The position numbers were made by a program, and so were the translations under genes. Under the pieces are notes generated by a model, which was not told the DNA's origin, did not search any database, and saw nothing but the letters and a program-made list of their open reading frames with translations. Shown here piece by piece: positions 16,694 to 26,212 of a stretch of DNA of 64,000 nt. Every line of letters starts with the position of its first letter. The stretch's first letter is position 1. This DNA is from Synechococcus sp. PCC 7335 (GTDB lineage: Bacteria > Cyanobacteriota > Cyanobacteriia > Phormidesmidales > Phormidesmidaceae). The stretch spans positions 1,979,155 through 2,043,154 of the forward strand of contig NZ_DS989904.1 in assembly GCF_000155595.1 (NCBI RefSeq), given 5' to 3'.

Positions 16694-19600
16694 ATGGCAA
16701 ACCTTGCACAAGCTAATTCAGCCGCTTCTGTTGCTGAATTAGAGGGCTTTGCGTCTCTACCTGCTGATACGTTTGCGGAAGGTCCGCCGACAGGTGAAGG
16801 AATTAGTGCTAATGGACGTACTGGTCCTTTCCTGGGTCCGCCAGTACAAGGATTTAGCGGAGTACAGTTTGCTCCAGGCAGTGATGGGTCCACGTACTGG
16901 TTTCTTTCCGACAATGGCTTTGGGTCTAAAACAAATAGCGCTGACTACTTGCAAAGACTGTATCAAGTCGATCCAAACTTTGCAGGGTCTGAAGAGGGCG
17001 ATGGCACTGTAGACGTTCAGAGCTTCGTGCAGTTGAGCGATCCCAACGGTCTAATTCCTTTTGATATTGAGCAAGGCGATACAGCTAAGCGCAACTTAAC
17101 AGGTGCTGATTTTGACATTGAATCTTTTGTCATTGATGCAAACGGTGAGATTTGGATTGGTGAAGAGTTTGGTCCCTACGTTTTGCATTTTGATGCAGAA
17201 GGCAAACTGCTAGAAGCGCCGATTCCCACACCAAACATCACTAGCTTCAACACGCTTGATGGCCAAGCGCCGATTGTAATTGGTCACCGAGGTGCGAGCA
17301 GTGAACTGCCCGAGCACACGCTAGAGGCCTATCAGCTAGCGATGGCGCAGGGAGCTGATTTTGTTGAGCCTGATTTAGTCACGACTAGCGATGGGGTGCT
17401 GATCGCTCGACATGAGCCCGTTCTTGATGACACTACCAACGTAGCTGAGGTCTTTGGTGAGGACCGGATGTCCACCAAGACTCTGGATGGCGTTGAGCTA
17501 ACAGCTTACTTCGCAGAAGACTTCACGCTAGAAGAAATCAAGCAACTGCGGGCGGTGCAGTCCCTTGACTTCCGCGATCCTGCTTTTGACGGTCAGTTCG
17601 AGATTCCGACTTTCCAAGAAGTTATCGAGCTAGTGCAGCAGTTCGAGGCCGATACTGGTAAACGGGTTGGTATCTACCCAGAAACTAAACATCCTACTTT
17701 CTTTGACTTACAGGGTCTTTCACTCGAAGAGCCCCTGGTTGGGACGCTACAAGAAGCTGGATTTACCGACCCAAACCGCATTTTCATCCAGTCTTTTGAG
17801 TTCCAAAACCTGATCGAACTTCAGGGCATGCTAGATGCCGAGGGTCTTGGTGCTCTACCGCTAGTACAGCTCTATGGCAACACACAGGCTGATGCACCTG
17901 TCGAGGATGGGTTTTCTGCGCCATTCGACATTCGCTACAACATAGCTGAAGGCAATGATTTAGAAGCTATCTATGGTCAAGACTTTCTGGATGCCGTCGA
18001 GAATGAGCTATCCGAGAGCACTGTTTACAGCGACTTAGATGATGCTGATTTTCTTAAGCTGATCAGCGAAAAGTATGCGGAAGGCGCTGGGCCTTGGAAA
18101 AACAACTTTGTTCTGCGCGAAGCGTTAGATACGCCTGTTGATGGTAACGGTGATGGCGTTGCTGAAATTACGACTCAGCTCACGGGTGAAATTGGCTCTT
18201 TTGTAGACGATGCTCACGCAGCAGGCTTGCAGGTTCATCCCTATACGCTACGCAATGAAGAGCGCTTTCTCACGCTCAACGCGGACGGCACACCCCAAAC
18301 ACCAGAACAGGAGTTTGTTCAGCTGACTCAGATTGGTGTAGACGGCTTTTTTACTGATTTCCCTGAGACGGGCGCTGATATCGTTGCTCAGCTAACTGCG
18401 GACCTGGTCTATTCTCCTGACCACCCTGATGTACTAGTGGGTGACGTGGAGTCTAATCTGCCTCGCTCTCGTGGGTATGAAGGGATGGCCTTTAGCCCTG
18501 ATCGCACGACGCTCTATCCTATGCTAGAAGGCACTGTGCTAGGCGATCCTGATAGTTCTGTGCGGATCTATGAATTCGATGTCGAGAGCAGCACATTTGA
18601 AGGGTTGGTAGGCTTGTATCAGATGGAAGCGCCGAGCCATGCCATCGGTGATTTCACGCCGATCAACGCTACTGAGTTCTTGGTGATTGAGCGAGATGGT
18701 GAACAAGGAGATGATGCTGAGTTCAAGCAGATTTTCAAGGTCAACTTATCGGCGCTAGATGAAGATGGTTTTGTTCAAAAAGAAGCTGTTGTTGATCTAT
18801 TAAACATTGCCGATCCGAATGATCTCAATGACGATGGTCAGACGACTTTTGACTTTCCTTTTGTCACGATTGAGGATGTTCTGGTCCTCGATGAAGATAC
18901 CATTTTGGTCGCCAACGACAACAATTATCCGTTTTCGATTGGACGCGATCGCAACGGCGAAATCATAGACAACAACGAAATCATTCAGATCAAACTCGAT
19001 CAGCCCCTAGTGCTTGATGCTCGCTTAGGGGTTGATGGGCTCGGCCAATTTGTGGCAACAGGTCAAACTATTGTCGGTACTGTCGGCAATGATACGCTCG
19101 CCGGCGATCGCTTAGATGACCAGCTCACAGGTAGTCTGGGCGATGATGTCATCAGAGGTGAGGTTGGCGATGATCAGATCTTTGGCGATTTTGATGATTC
19201 GAGTACAGCTAATGGCGGTGGTAACGACGCTATCTTCGCAGGCGGTGGCGCAGACGAGGTAGTGGGTGGTGCAGGAGATGACATACTCTACGGCAACCCA
19301 GGTATGGACATAGTTTTGGGTGGTGACGGTGACGATCTGTTATCTGGTGGACTCGGCGACGACCTACTAGACGGTGGCTTAGGCAGCGACAGAATTTATG
19401 GAAATGCGGGTCGAGATATGCTCGTAGGTGGTGATGGCGATGATCTATTAGTCGGTGGCAAGAGCATAGATACGCTCTTTGGCGGGGCAGGCAACGACAT
19501 TTTTGCGGTAGAAACTGGTAGAGCAGCAGACGTGATTATGGATTTCTCTAGCGAAGACTCGATTGCACTGATCGGGTCTTTGACGTTTGGTCAGCTTTCT

Positions 19601-19720
19601 TTCACCACTAAAGGCCACGACGTATTGATCTCAGTCGGCAACGATGAGCTTGCAAGGGTAATGAATACCAGTATTAGCGATTTTACAGATCCCACCTTTG
19701 TGAGCCTTATCATTGTGTAG
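16694..19720 (+). CDS. Phytase-like / GDPD / RTX multidomain secreted protein
   Basis: Probable extracellular phosphodiesterase of 1008 residues. Residues about 10-185 match the first part of the esterase-like phytase (beta-propeller) family, with GFSGVQFAPGSDGSTYWFLS and GEIWIGEEFGPYVL. A glycerophosphodiester phosphodiesterase domain interrupts it at about 192-565: HRGASSELPEHT (H198), E225/D227 and H240. The phytase-like domain then resumes at about 575-785 (SRGYEGMAFSPDRTTLYP). From about 795 to 945 run RTX-type G-G-x-G-x-D nonapeptides that bind calcium. There is no N-terminal signal peptide, so type I secretion through the C-terminus is inferred. Likely role: releasing phosphate from glycerophosphodiesters outside the cell. 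No secretion genes are adjacent. Confidence 0.88.
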   Translation: MANLAQANSAASVAELEGFASLPADTFAEGPPTGEGISANGRTGPFLGPPVQGFSGVQFAPGSDGSTYWFLSDNGFGSKTNSADYLQRLYQVDPNFAGSEEGDGTVDVQSFVQLSDPNGLIPFDIEQGDTAKRNLTGADFDIESFVIDANGEIWIGEEFGPYVLHFDAEGKLLEAPIPTPNITSFNTLDGQAPIVIGHRGASSELPEHTLEAYQLAMAQGADFVEPDLVTTSDGVLIARHEPVLDDTTNVAEVFGEDRMSTKTLDGVELTAYFAEDFTLEEIKQLRAVQSLDFRDPAFDGQFEIPTFQEVIELVQQFEADTGKRVGIYPETKHPTFFDLQGLSLEEPLVGTLQEAGFTDPNRIFIQSFEFQNLIELQGMLDAEGLGALPLVQLYGNTQADAPVEDGFSAPFDIRYNIAEGNDLEAIYGQDFLDAVENELSESTVYSDLDDADFLKLISEKYAEGAGPWKNNFVLREALDTPVDGNGDGVAEITTQLTGEIGSFVDDAHAAGLQVHPYTLRNEERFLTLNADGTPQTPEQEFVQLTQIGVDGFFTDFPETGADIVAQLTADLVYSPDHPDVLVGDVESNLPRSRGYEGMAFSPDRTTLYPMLEGTVLGDPDSSVRIYEFDVESSTFEGLVGLYQMEAPSHAIGDFTPINATEFLVIERDGEQGDDAEFKQIFKVNLSALDEDGFVQKEAVVDLLNIADPNDLNDDGQTTFDFPFVTIEDVLVLDEDTILVANDNNYPFSIGRDRNGEIIDNNEIIQIKLDQPLVLDARLGVDGLGQFVATGQTIVGTVGNDTLAGDRLDDQLTGSLGDDVIRGEVGDDQIFGDFDDSSTANGGGNDAIFAGGGADEVVGGAGDDILYGNPGMDIVLGGDGDDLLSGGLGDDLLDGGLGSDRIYGNAGRDMLVGGDGDDLLVGGKSIDTLFGGAGNDIFAVETGRAADVIMDFSSEDSIALIGSLTFGQLSFTTKGHDVLISVGNDELARVMNTSISDFTDPTFVSLIIV

Positions 19721-19732
19721 AGCGACTCTTCT

Positions 19733-19774
19733 AAAAAAGGTAGGCAAGGTAAGAGACATCATCGTGCCTTGCCT
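19733..19774 (-). terminator. Intrinsic terminator downstream of the ABC permease
   Basis: Read on the minus strand, AGGCAAGG and CCTTGCCT form an 8-bp stem followed by ACCTTTTTT. It sits between two convergent genes and would stop permease transcription; in the plus direction there is no U-run. Confidence 0.65.
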
Positions 19775-19791
19775 GTCTGATGACACCACCA

Positions 19792-20631
19792 TTATCCTTT
19801 AACACCACTACCAGCCTCTGAAGGCACAATGTAGCGCTGCGCCGCAACGAAGAACAAGATAATCGGCGCGATCGAGATAACTGAGCCCGCTGCGATTAAT
19901 CGCCAGTCTAGCGAGAAACTTCCGGCTAGCCGAGCCACACCCAGCGGCAAGGTGTAATATTCTGGCCGATCCAAAATCAGCAGTGGCCAAAGAAAATCAC
20001 TCCATGAACCGATAAAGACAAAGATTGCGAGTGTCACTAAGGCCGGTCGCACAGATGGAATCATGATGTGCCACCAGATGCCAAGCTCAGTGCAGCCATC
20101 GATACGAGCGGCTTCTTCTAGCTCTTTGGGTACGGACTGAAATGCCTGGCGCATTAGGAAGATACCGAAAGCTGATGCAATTGAAGGAAAGATAGCGCCA
20201 ATATAGCTATTAGTCAGTCCTAGCTGCACGGTAAGGATGTAGAGCGGAATCATCACGATTTGAAAGGGGATCAAAATCGTGGAAACGACTAAGGAAAATA
20301 GAACTTCTCTTCCCTTGAAGTTCAACCGAGCCAGTGGATAGGCTGCTAGCGAACACAATAGGAGGTTGAGAGCAACGGTGACAACAGCAATAAGAGTGCT
20401 GTTGAAGAAGTAGCGGCCAAAGGGATTGGATTGCCAAACTCTAATAAAGTTGTCGACTGTAGGAGAGGTTGGGAGGAACTGTGGAGGAAACTGGAAAAGG
20501 TTTTCAGTGGGACCTTTGAAAGCGGTACTGACTAGCCAAAGCAGCGGGAGAAGCATGAGTAGGGCGATCGCACCCAAAATCCCATACATCAAAACAGCGC
20601 TTCCCCAGCCCTTAGTATCTACCTGTGCCAT
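19792..20631 (-). CDS. Carbohydrate ABC transporter permease, MalG/UgpE type
   Basis: One of the two membrane subunits of a CUT1-type importer for sugars or glycerol-3-phosphate. The 279-residue protein has six predicted transmembrane helices and the EAA loop EEAARIDGCTELGIWWH that contacts the ATPase. The partner permease, binding protein and ATPase are not in the window, so it is an orphan as seen here; cyanobacterial sugar importers are often scattered. The neighbouring convergent gene encodes a GDPD-containing phosphodiesterase, so a glycerol-phosphate substrate is conceivable, but glucosylglycerol/sucrose (GgtD-like) is equally possible. Confidence 0.85.
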   Translation of the reverse strand: MAQVDTKGWGSAVLMYGILGAIALLMLLPLLWLVSTAFKGPTENLFQFPPQFLPTSPTVDNFIRVWQSNPFGRYFFNSTLIAVVTVALNLLLCSLAAYPLARLNFKGREVLFSLVVSTILIPFQIVMIPLYILTVQLGLTNSYIGAIFPSIASAFGIFLMRQAFQSVPKELEEAARIDGCTELGIWWHIMIPSVRPALVTLAIFVFIGSWSDFLWPLLILDRPEYYTLPLGVARLAGSFSLDWRLIAAGSVISIAPIILFFVAAQRYIVPSEAGSGVKG

Positions 20632-20674
20632 TTAATCAACCTATGCCATTTACCTAAATCCCTTCTGGGTACCT

Positions 20675-21580
20675 CTACCCAAATGCTTTGGTCTGCATCA
20701 GCCACATCCCCGCAAACGTTTCAGATTCTGGGCTATCTTGCACCGCAATGAAGTGTACGTTGTTTGCTGCTGCTTTTGCGTTCTCGAACCGCAGTCCTTC
20801 TGCCTGCGTCTCTGGTGTTACCAAATCTGCTAGCAGCCAAGTCTCGATTGTCCCGGTATCCATCAGCAACCGAGCAGTGTCCGTATTTTTAGAAACGTAG
20901 TTCGAGGATTCTTCTTTACCGGCTCTAACACCGGCAATTTCTAACCCAGACATCCAGGCTGCTAGGGGCGTGGCCCGGTTCGAGTAGATAATGAATCCTG
21001 GGATTGGCGTATCAGGTTCTACGCCAGCAATCTCTAGCGGAAAAGCTTCTTTGAAGGCGACATCCCAATCGCCCATATCAGCAAACTCTTTCGCAGGTAA
21101 GGTAACTAGCGCCCACTGCTGGCCAATCAAGGCATCTGGCAAAGGATTCACCACATCGATTGGCTTAGCCACTGAAGCAGAAGCACTTGGCTTGTATCTG
21201 GGTTCATTTGGATAGACGTTGACTTTACGGTCTTCTAGCCACTGCTGCAAGGCTAGCGTTCGGCGGCTGGGATAAGATAGCAACCCCGCTTCTTCGCAAG
21301 CTCTTTTGATCATGTTTTGCATCTGATAGCGAAAGTACCGCACTTTAGTAGGCGAGTCAGCAGATTCTGAAGCAGACTGGGCGATCGCCTCTTCAATCGC
21401 GGCCTGCAGCGTCTCCGAATTCACCTCGCTATTCGACACGTACTTGCTATAGCGAAACAGGTTTGCAGGGTCGTCCTCCACCGACTGTAACCCTTCGCAG
21501 ATTAAGATCTCCCAACGTTTCTTATTTTGCTCGTCTAAAACTGGTCTGGAATAAAAATCCAGCTCCCAAACAGTACCCAT
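20675..21580 (-). CDS. Tab2/Atab2 family RNA-binding protein
   Basis: Cyanobacterial homologue of the algal Tab2 and plant ATAB2 proteins, which are A/U-rich RNA-binding factors needed for translation of photosystem mRNAs such as psaB. The 301-residue protein begins with the family hallmark MGTVWELDFYSRPVLDEQNK and shows VRYFRYQMQNMIKRAC and the C-terminal GLRFENAKAAANNVHFIAVQ. It lies 40 bp downstream of the S1-domain gene on the same strand, so the two are probably co-transcribed. The 43-bp gap to the following permease gene also allows read-through. Role in cyanobacteria is inferred from the chloroplast proteins. Confidence 0.9.
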   Translation of the reverse strand: MGTVWELDFYSRPVLDEQNKKRWEILICEGLQSVEDDPANLFRYSKYVSNSEVNSETLQAAIEEAIAQSASESADSPTKVRYFRYQMQNMIKRACEEAGLLSYPSRRTLALQQWLEDRKVNVYPNEPRYKPSASASVAKPIDVVNPLPDALIGQQWALVTLPAKEFADMGDWDVAFKEAFPLEIAGVEPDTPIPGFIIYSNRATPLAAWMSGLEIAGVRAGKEESSNYVSKNTDTARLLMDTGTIETWLLADLVTPETQAEGLRFENAKAAANNVHFIAVQDSPESETFAGMWLMQTKAFG

Positions 21581-21620
21581 AGGTATCTAAAGCCAATTAC
21601 TGTTTTAATGATCACCTCAG

Positions 21621-22535
21621 CTAATGATCACTATCAGCTACCACCTTAGCAGCGTTCTTGGCTCGCTCCTCAGCCTCGGCCATCATCGTTGATAGATCTT
21701 TTAGTATCTCTCCTGGATACTTCTCTAATACCTGAGTCGATAGCGCAATTCGCCCTCTCTGCTCATCGATGTTCAGCACGACTGCCTTAATCGGATCGCC
21801 TACCTTGAACACATCACCTAAGGCAGAGATATAGCTTTTACTAATCTGCTTGATATGTAGCAAGCCGGAGGCTCCACCAAAATCGACAAATGCGCCAAAC
21901 GGCTTGAGTGATGCAATCGTTCCTTCGATTAGCTCGCCTTTTGTCAAACTGCTCATTGCAGTTGCTCTAGCAGCTATTCGCTCAGAGAGTAATAGTTTGT
22001 TTTTCTCTTCGTCGACCTCTAAGAAAGCGGCATTGATGGTTGCGCCCATTAGGGTATCGAGATCTTCGACGCGGCGTGCTAAGTGAGATCTTGGAATAAA
22101 TGCACGCAATCCGCTGACATCGGCAGTAACGCCGCCTTTATTACTTCCAGAAATAGTGACCTCTAGCACATCGCCGTTCTCTTGGCGCTCGCGCAGACGC
22201 TCCCATAGCTCTTTTATCTCCATTGCACGAATAGAAATTACCAGTTGTCCATTGGCATCTTGATCTCGAATGATCAAGAATTTTCGCTCTGTTCCAATGG
22301 GTAAAATCTCTTCAAGAAGAATATCAGAGTCTATCGAGGCTTCTTTAGTCGGTAAAAAAGCTGCAGACTTACCACCGATGTCCACATAAGCTCCATCAGA
22401 TTCGTGGGTCTCAACTTTACCAGTAATTACGCTGCCCCGCGAAAACTGATAGTCTTGCTGCTCTAGAGCTTTTGCGAAATCTTCGGCTGAAAACAACGGA
22501 GAAATCTCCCAGGTCAAATTAAATAGGTTTTCCAA
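21621..22535 (-). CDS. S1 RNA-binding domain protein, Rps1b/Nbp1-like
   Basis: Second, shorter ribosomal-protein-S1-like protein of cyanobacteria, 304 residues. Three S1 domains are visible: about 33-102 (GSVITGKVETHESDGAYVDI), about 120-185 (GDVLEVTISGSNKGGVTADV) and about 198-268 (GELIEGTIASLKPFGAFVDF). The third is the most canonical. The C-terminal tail is a charged helix rich in Ala and Glu. It precedes the Tab2 gene, which supports a role in mRNA binding and translation. The main rps1A is elsewhere. Start at the ATG at 22535. Confidence 0.85.
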   Translation of the reverse strand: MENLFNLTWEISPLFSAEDFAKALEQQDYQFSRGSVITGKVETHESDGAYVDIGGKSAAFLPTKEASIDSDILLEEILPIGTERKFLIIRDQDANGQLVISIRAMEIKELWERLRERQENGDVLEVTISGSNKGGVTADVSGLRAFIPRSHLARRVEDLDTLMGATINAAFLEVDEEKNKLLLSERIAARATAMSSLTKGELIEGTIASLKPFGAFVDFGGASGLLHIKQISKSYISALGDVFKVGDPIKAVVLNIDEQRGRIALSTQVLEKYPGEILKDLSTMMAEAEERAKNAAKVVADSDH

Positions 22536-22855
22536 ATATATCGCAGGTCTTGGTCTATCTTGCTATCGTCAAGAATTGTTGAGCATACCCTTGCAAAGTC
22601 GCATCGTCCGCAGTGAAGGGCAAATTCTTGATTAATCTCTAAGCTAGAGTAGATGTCGATAGAGAGATGTCCTGATACATTAGGTTGTCTTAGTAGGTGT
22701 TCCCTAGCGGCGCAAAGCTAGATAGGAACGCACTGCTGCGTGTCACTTGCGTGTCACTTTGCCTGATGCTCTAAATTAGGTTTAGCTGATACATGTGTTT
22801 CTGCCAAAGTGACAGATGCTACAAATAACAGATGCCGTCATGGGAGCGCGTTATA
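22536..22855. other. Divergent promoter region S1 gene / GntR gene
   Basis: A 320-bp spacer between divergent genes. It contains the operator-like repeats at 22741-22814. I see no gene in it. Confidence 0.5.
22741..22814. promoter_or_regulatory. Operator-like TGTCACTT repeats near the GntR gene
   Basis: TGTCACTT occurs at 22741-22748 and 22752-22759, spaced by exactly 11 bp. An inverted copy, CAAAGTGACA at 22805-22814, mirrors TGTCACTTTG at 22752-22761 perfectly over 10 bp. This is a plausible binding site for the adjacent GntR regulator, 41-115 bp upstream of its start. Confidence 0.5.
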
Positions 22856-23839
22856 GTGGTCCAGTTCCATATTCAAACCGATAGCGAAATACCTGCATCC
22901 ACCCAGCTCTACGATCAGATTTGGTTTGCGATTGCCTCTCGACAATATCCACCTGAATATCGCCTACCTAGCACCCGCCAACTGGCTATGCAAACCGGGC
23001 TTCATCGTAATACCATCAGCAAGGTTTATCGCCAGCTAGAAGAGGCGGGTGTTGTCGAAGCCATGCCAGGTTCGGGCATATACGTTCGCGCTGAAGGGAC
23101 TACCGAAATTGTCAAACCTGGTTCACCGCTACTTGAAAAGTTTCCAAAGGCTCAAGAACTAGTAGAAAATAGCTTAGATGAACTTTTGCGTCAGGGCTGT
23201 TCTTTGCACCAGGCCCGTGAACTGTTTATGACCGAGGTCGATTGGCGGCTTCGCTGTAGTGCCAGGGTGTTGGTTACGATTCAAAAAGAAGACGGTGCCG
23301 GCGAATTGATGGTGCGAGAGCTAGAACAAGCGCTGAAGATTCCGGTACAGCTTGTGCCCTTAGAAGAGCTTGACCAAGTGTTGTCTCAGACTCGGTCTGG
23401 AACGGTGGTGACCAGTCGATACTTTATTAGTGAGGCCGAGGCGATCGCCGCGCCCAAATCCGTCCGTGTCATTCCTATCGACATCTACGACTACGCTAAA
23501 GAACGCGAGATGCTCAAAAAACTGCCTAAGGACACCTGTCTGGGTCTTGTTAGTCTTAGCACTGGTATCATCCGTATTGCCGAAGTGCTCTCTTACAGCC
23601 TACGCGGCGACGACATCCTCGTAATGACTGCTCAGACCCAAGACGAGCAAAAGCTTAGCGCTGTCGTCCGAAGTACCCAGACTATCGTTGCGCTTGACAC
23701 CGCTAGCTACCCGGCTATCAAAGACGCCCTCCTCGCTGCTCGCAACGATATTATTCGACCTCCAGAGATCATCCGCTGCGAAAATTATATTGGTGAGAAG
23801 TCAATCGAGCTATTGAAGCGAGAACTAGGCCTGGATTGA
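22856..23839 (+). CDS. GntR family transcriptional regulator
   Basis: Winged-helix DNA-binding regulator of about 327 residues. The N-terminal GntR domain (about 1-75) includes LPSTRQLAMQTGLHRNTISK and a wing ending in GSGIYVRAEG. The remaining 250 residues are not an aminotransferase (no PLP lysine motif), so it is not MocR-like; the C-terminal part resembles a Rossmann-like effector region. I prefer the GTG at 22856 (MVQFHIQTDSEIPAST), with GGGAG nine bases upstream, over the ATG at 22832, which lacks a ribosome site. The layout recalls the Synechocystis GntR-type factor linked to photosystem stoichiometry, but this is only a suggestion. Confidence 0.85.
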   Translation: MVQFHIQTDSEIPASTQLYDQIWFAIASRQYPPEYRLPSTRQLAMQTGLHRNTISKVYRQLEEAGVVEAMPGSGIYVRAEGTTEIVKPGSPLLEKFPKAQELVENSLDELLRQGCSLHQARELFMTEVDWRLRCSARVLVTIQKEDGAGELMVRELEQALKIPVQLVPLEELDQVLSQTRSGTVVTSRYFISEAEAIAAPKSVRVIPIDIYDYAKEREMLKKLPKDTCLGLVSLSTGIIRIAEVLSYSLRGDDILVMTAQTQDEQKLSAVVRSTQTIVALDTASYPAIKDALLAARNDIIRPPEIIRCENYIGEKSIELLKRELGLD

Positions 23840-23912
23840 GCATTTGGCTCTCTAACCTATAGCAAGTGGCACTTGTAGCGAGCCGCACTTGGATCTAAGC
23901 AGTTAGTCCAAT

Positions 23913-24782
23913 TTAGGGAAGTTCGGTGTCGGTCAAAAACGAATTTGTGATCTGTAGATAGCTTTCTGGATCTTCCAGCATGGGAAAGTGAGCTGTGTTT
24001 GGCATCATCACGTATGTGATTTGATCGCTCATTTCAGCAGCTTCTTTACCTAGCTTCGCTGGGGTAATTTTGTCATACTCCCCCGAAACCATTAACGTGG
24101 GGACTTTGAGTGAGGAAAAGGCAAGGGGCATCGATTCCGTTGCGTGCTTGCTGACGGCAGCTTTTAGCGTACCGAGCGAGGTTGGGCCGTCGGCCATGAT
24201 GAAATCTTCTAGAAAAGCTTTCTTTTCCGCTAGCGGAATTGAGCCTTTTAGAAAGCGCTGCATGAACATTTGGGGCGCAAAAGGAACTTTGCCAAGCCAT
24301 TTGGGACGAAAGGCAACCACGTAGCCGCCGAATAGATAGAAGGCTTCAAATGCCCATTTTTGATAGGGAAAACTGCCATTACAAGTGAGGATGGCTTTTC
24401 TGACGCGCTCTGGATATCGATCGAGGAAATAAAGACCAATGGAGCCGCCCATCGAATGCGCATTTATGTAGATAGGCGCTGTGAGGTTCAATTTGTCTAG
24501 CAAAGCATTGAGGTCTTCGGCAAAGCTTTCTAGTGTGGTTAGTTCTGGGTTGGCAATCAGGTGTTCTGGCGAGGGGGCTTGTGATCGCCCGAACCCCCTC
24601 TGGTCATATAGCAAACAATCAAACCTATCTTTGATGGCCTCAGCCGTAGAGTGCCAATAGCGGGCGGACCCTGCCCACCCATGCAAAAAGACCATCACTG
24701 GCTTTTCGTGATTACCAGGATGGTCTTGAGTAGAAATCCATTCGTAATAATGATCGACGCCGTTGACGCTGACGTAGGACAT
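23913..24782 (-). CDS. Alpha/beta hydrolase
   Basis: Serine hydrolase of the alpha/beta fold, 289 residues, substrate unknown. The oxyanion-hole motif is FLHGWAGSA (about 32-40). The nucleophile elbow is N-A-H-S110-M-G-G, with Ala where Gly is common. The likely acid is in VSGEYDKITP and the catalytic histidine in MPNTAHFPMLE near the C-terminus. No signal peptide, so cytoplasmic. It converges on the GntR gene and lies upstream of clpX on the same strand only by position (24876 is the 3' end of clpX), so joint expression would need read-through from clpX. Confidence 0.85.
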   Translation of the reverse strand: MSYVSVNGVDHYYEWISTQDHPGNHEKPVMVFLHGWAGSARYWHSTAEAIKDRFDCLLYDQRGFGRSQAPSPEHLIANPELTTLESFAEDLNALLDKLNLTAPIYINAHSMGGSIGLYFLDRYPERVRKAILTCNGSFPYQKWAFEAFYLFGGYVVAFRPKWLGKVPFAPQMFMQRFLKGSIPLAEKKAFLEDFIMADGPTSLGTLKAAVSKHATESMPLAFSSLKVPTLMVSGEYDKITPAKLGKEAAEMSDQITYVMMPNTAHFPMLEDPESYLQITNSFLTDTELP

Positions 24783-24875
24783 CGCTACTGTTCACCTGCT
24801 AATGTTCGCCTTTTCTGTTTCAAGAATCACCAGTTAATAGCCACAACCTCTGACAAGCCCACTATGTAGACATAA

Positions 24876-26207
24876 CTATGCAGATTCTGGTTCTGGTAAG
24901 GAAGAGGGATGCATCAGTAAATCGGCCGTGGAGCGATTCTCAACCATTTCGCGGGTGATTGTGCAGGTCTTGACGTCATCTCGTGAGGGCAGTTCGTACA
25001 TCACATCCAGCATAATTTCTTCAATAATGCTGCGCAGCGCCCGCGCACCCGTTTTGCGGTTGAAGGCTTCTTTGGCGATCGCCCGAATCGCGTCCGGCTC
25101 AAACTCTAGCTCCACATCATCCATCCGCATCAGTTTTTTAAACTGCTTTACCAACGCATTCTTGGGCTCTGTCAAAATAGCCACTAGCGTCTTTTCATCT
25201 AGCGGCTCTACAATCGAAACCGCTGGAATTCGTCCAATAAACTCAGGAATTATCCCAAACTTGACAATATCGTCCGGCTCTAGATCTTGCAGTGTCAAAG
25301 AAGACTTTGCGTCACTGTTAATTTCTCTGCCCGGTTGCACGAAGCCCATCGACTTCTTCCCAATTCGCTGCTCTACGATCTTGTCGAGCCCTACAAACGC
25401 ACCGCCGCACACAAACAAGATATTGCGCGTGTCGATCTGAATACAGTCCTGATAAGGATGCTTGCGCCCCCCCTGAGGCGGCACATTCGCCACCGTACCT
25501 TCCAACATCTTGAGCAATGCCTGTTGAACCCCCTCTCCCGATACATCGCGGGTGATTGAAGGGTTCTCACTCTTACGCGCAATCTTATCAATCTCATCAA
25601 TGTAGATGATGCCGCGCTGAGCTTCTTCTACATCGAGATTTGCGACCTGCAGTAGTCTTAGCAAGATGTTCTCTACATCTTCTCCTACATAGCCCGCTTC
25701 GGTAAGCGTAGTCGCATCAGCCACCGCAAACGGCACTTCTAATATGGCTGCTAGCGTTTGGGCCAAGAGTGTTTTACCGCACCCAGTCGGACCGATCAGC
25801 AAGATATTCGATTTTTGCAGTTCAATATCATCTTCAGCTTCTTCCCCTTCCGCCTGAACGCTTAGACGTTTGTAGTGGTTATAAACCGCAACGGAGAGAA
25901 CTTTTTTGGCTTCGTCTTGACCGATGACATGCTCATCTAGATACGACTTGATCTCCCGCGGTTTCGGAATTTGGCCTAAAGACAGCCTAGAAGATGACTT
26001 TCGCCGCTTTTCAGGAGACTGATCCCGGCGAGGAGCGGGCGAAGCAACAGACGAATTAGAGTCAAACAACTCCTCATCCAAAATCTCATTGCAAAGGTCT
26101 ACGCACTCATCGCAAACGTAAACCCCGGGGCCTGCAATCAGCTTACGTACTTGCTCTTGCGATTTGCCACAAAAGGAGCACTTTAAATGGGAGTCGTACT
26201 TTGACAT
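24876..26207 (-). CDS. clpX: ATP-dependent Clp protease ATP-binding subunit ClpX
   Basis: AAA+ unfoldase that feeds substrates to ClpP. The 443-residue protein has the N-terminal zinc-binding domain with C10, C13, C32 and C35. A variable linker follows (about 50-75), then Walker A GPTGCGKT near 137, Walker [10 protein letters not shown] near 201, and the sensor/arginine-finger region FIGRIPAV. The ClpP-docking loop FIGF-type equivalent is [12 protein letters not shown]. Its start lies five bases after the clpP stop, so the two are one operon with tig upstream. ATG start. Confidence 0.97.
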   Translation of the reverse strand: MSKYDSHLKCSFCGKSQEQVRKLIAGPGVYVCDECVDLCNEILDEELFDSNSSVASPAPRRDQSPEKRRKSSSRLSLGQIPKPREIKSYLDEHVIGQDEAKKVLSVAVYNHYKRLSVQAEGEEAEDDIELQKSNILLIGPTGCGKTLLAQTLAAILEVPFAVADATTLTEAGYVGEDVENILLRLLQVANLDVEEAQRGIIYIDEIDKIARKSENPSITRDVSGEGVQQALLKMLEGTVANVPPQGGRKHPYQDCIQIDTRNILFVCGGAFVGLDKIVEQRIGKKSMGFVQPGREINSDAKSSLTLQDLEPDDIVKFGIIPEFIGRIPAVSIVEPLDEKTLVAILTEPKNALVKQFKKLMRMDDVELEFEPDAIRAIAKEAFNRKTGARALRSIIEEIMLDVMYELPSRDDVKTCTITREMVENRSTADLLMHPSSLPEPESA

Positions 26208-26212
26208 AACCG

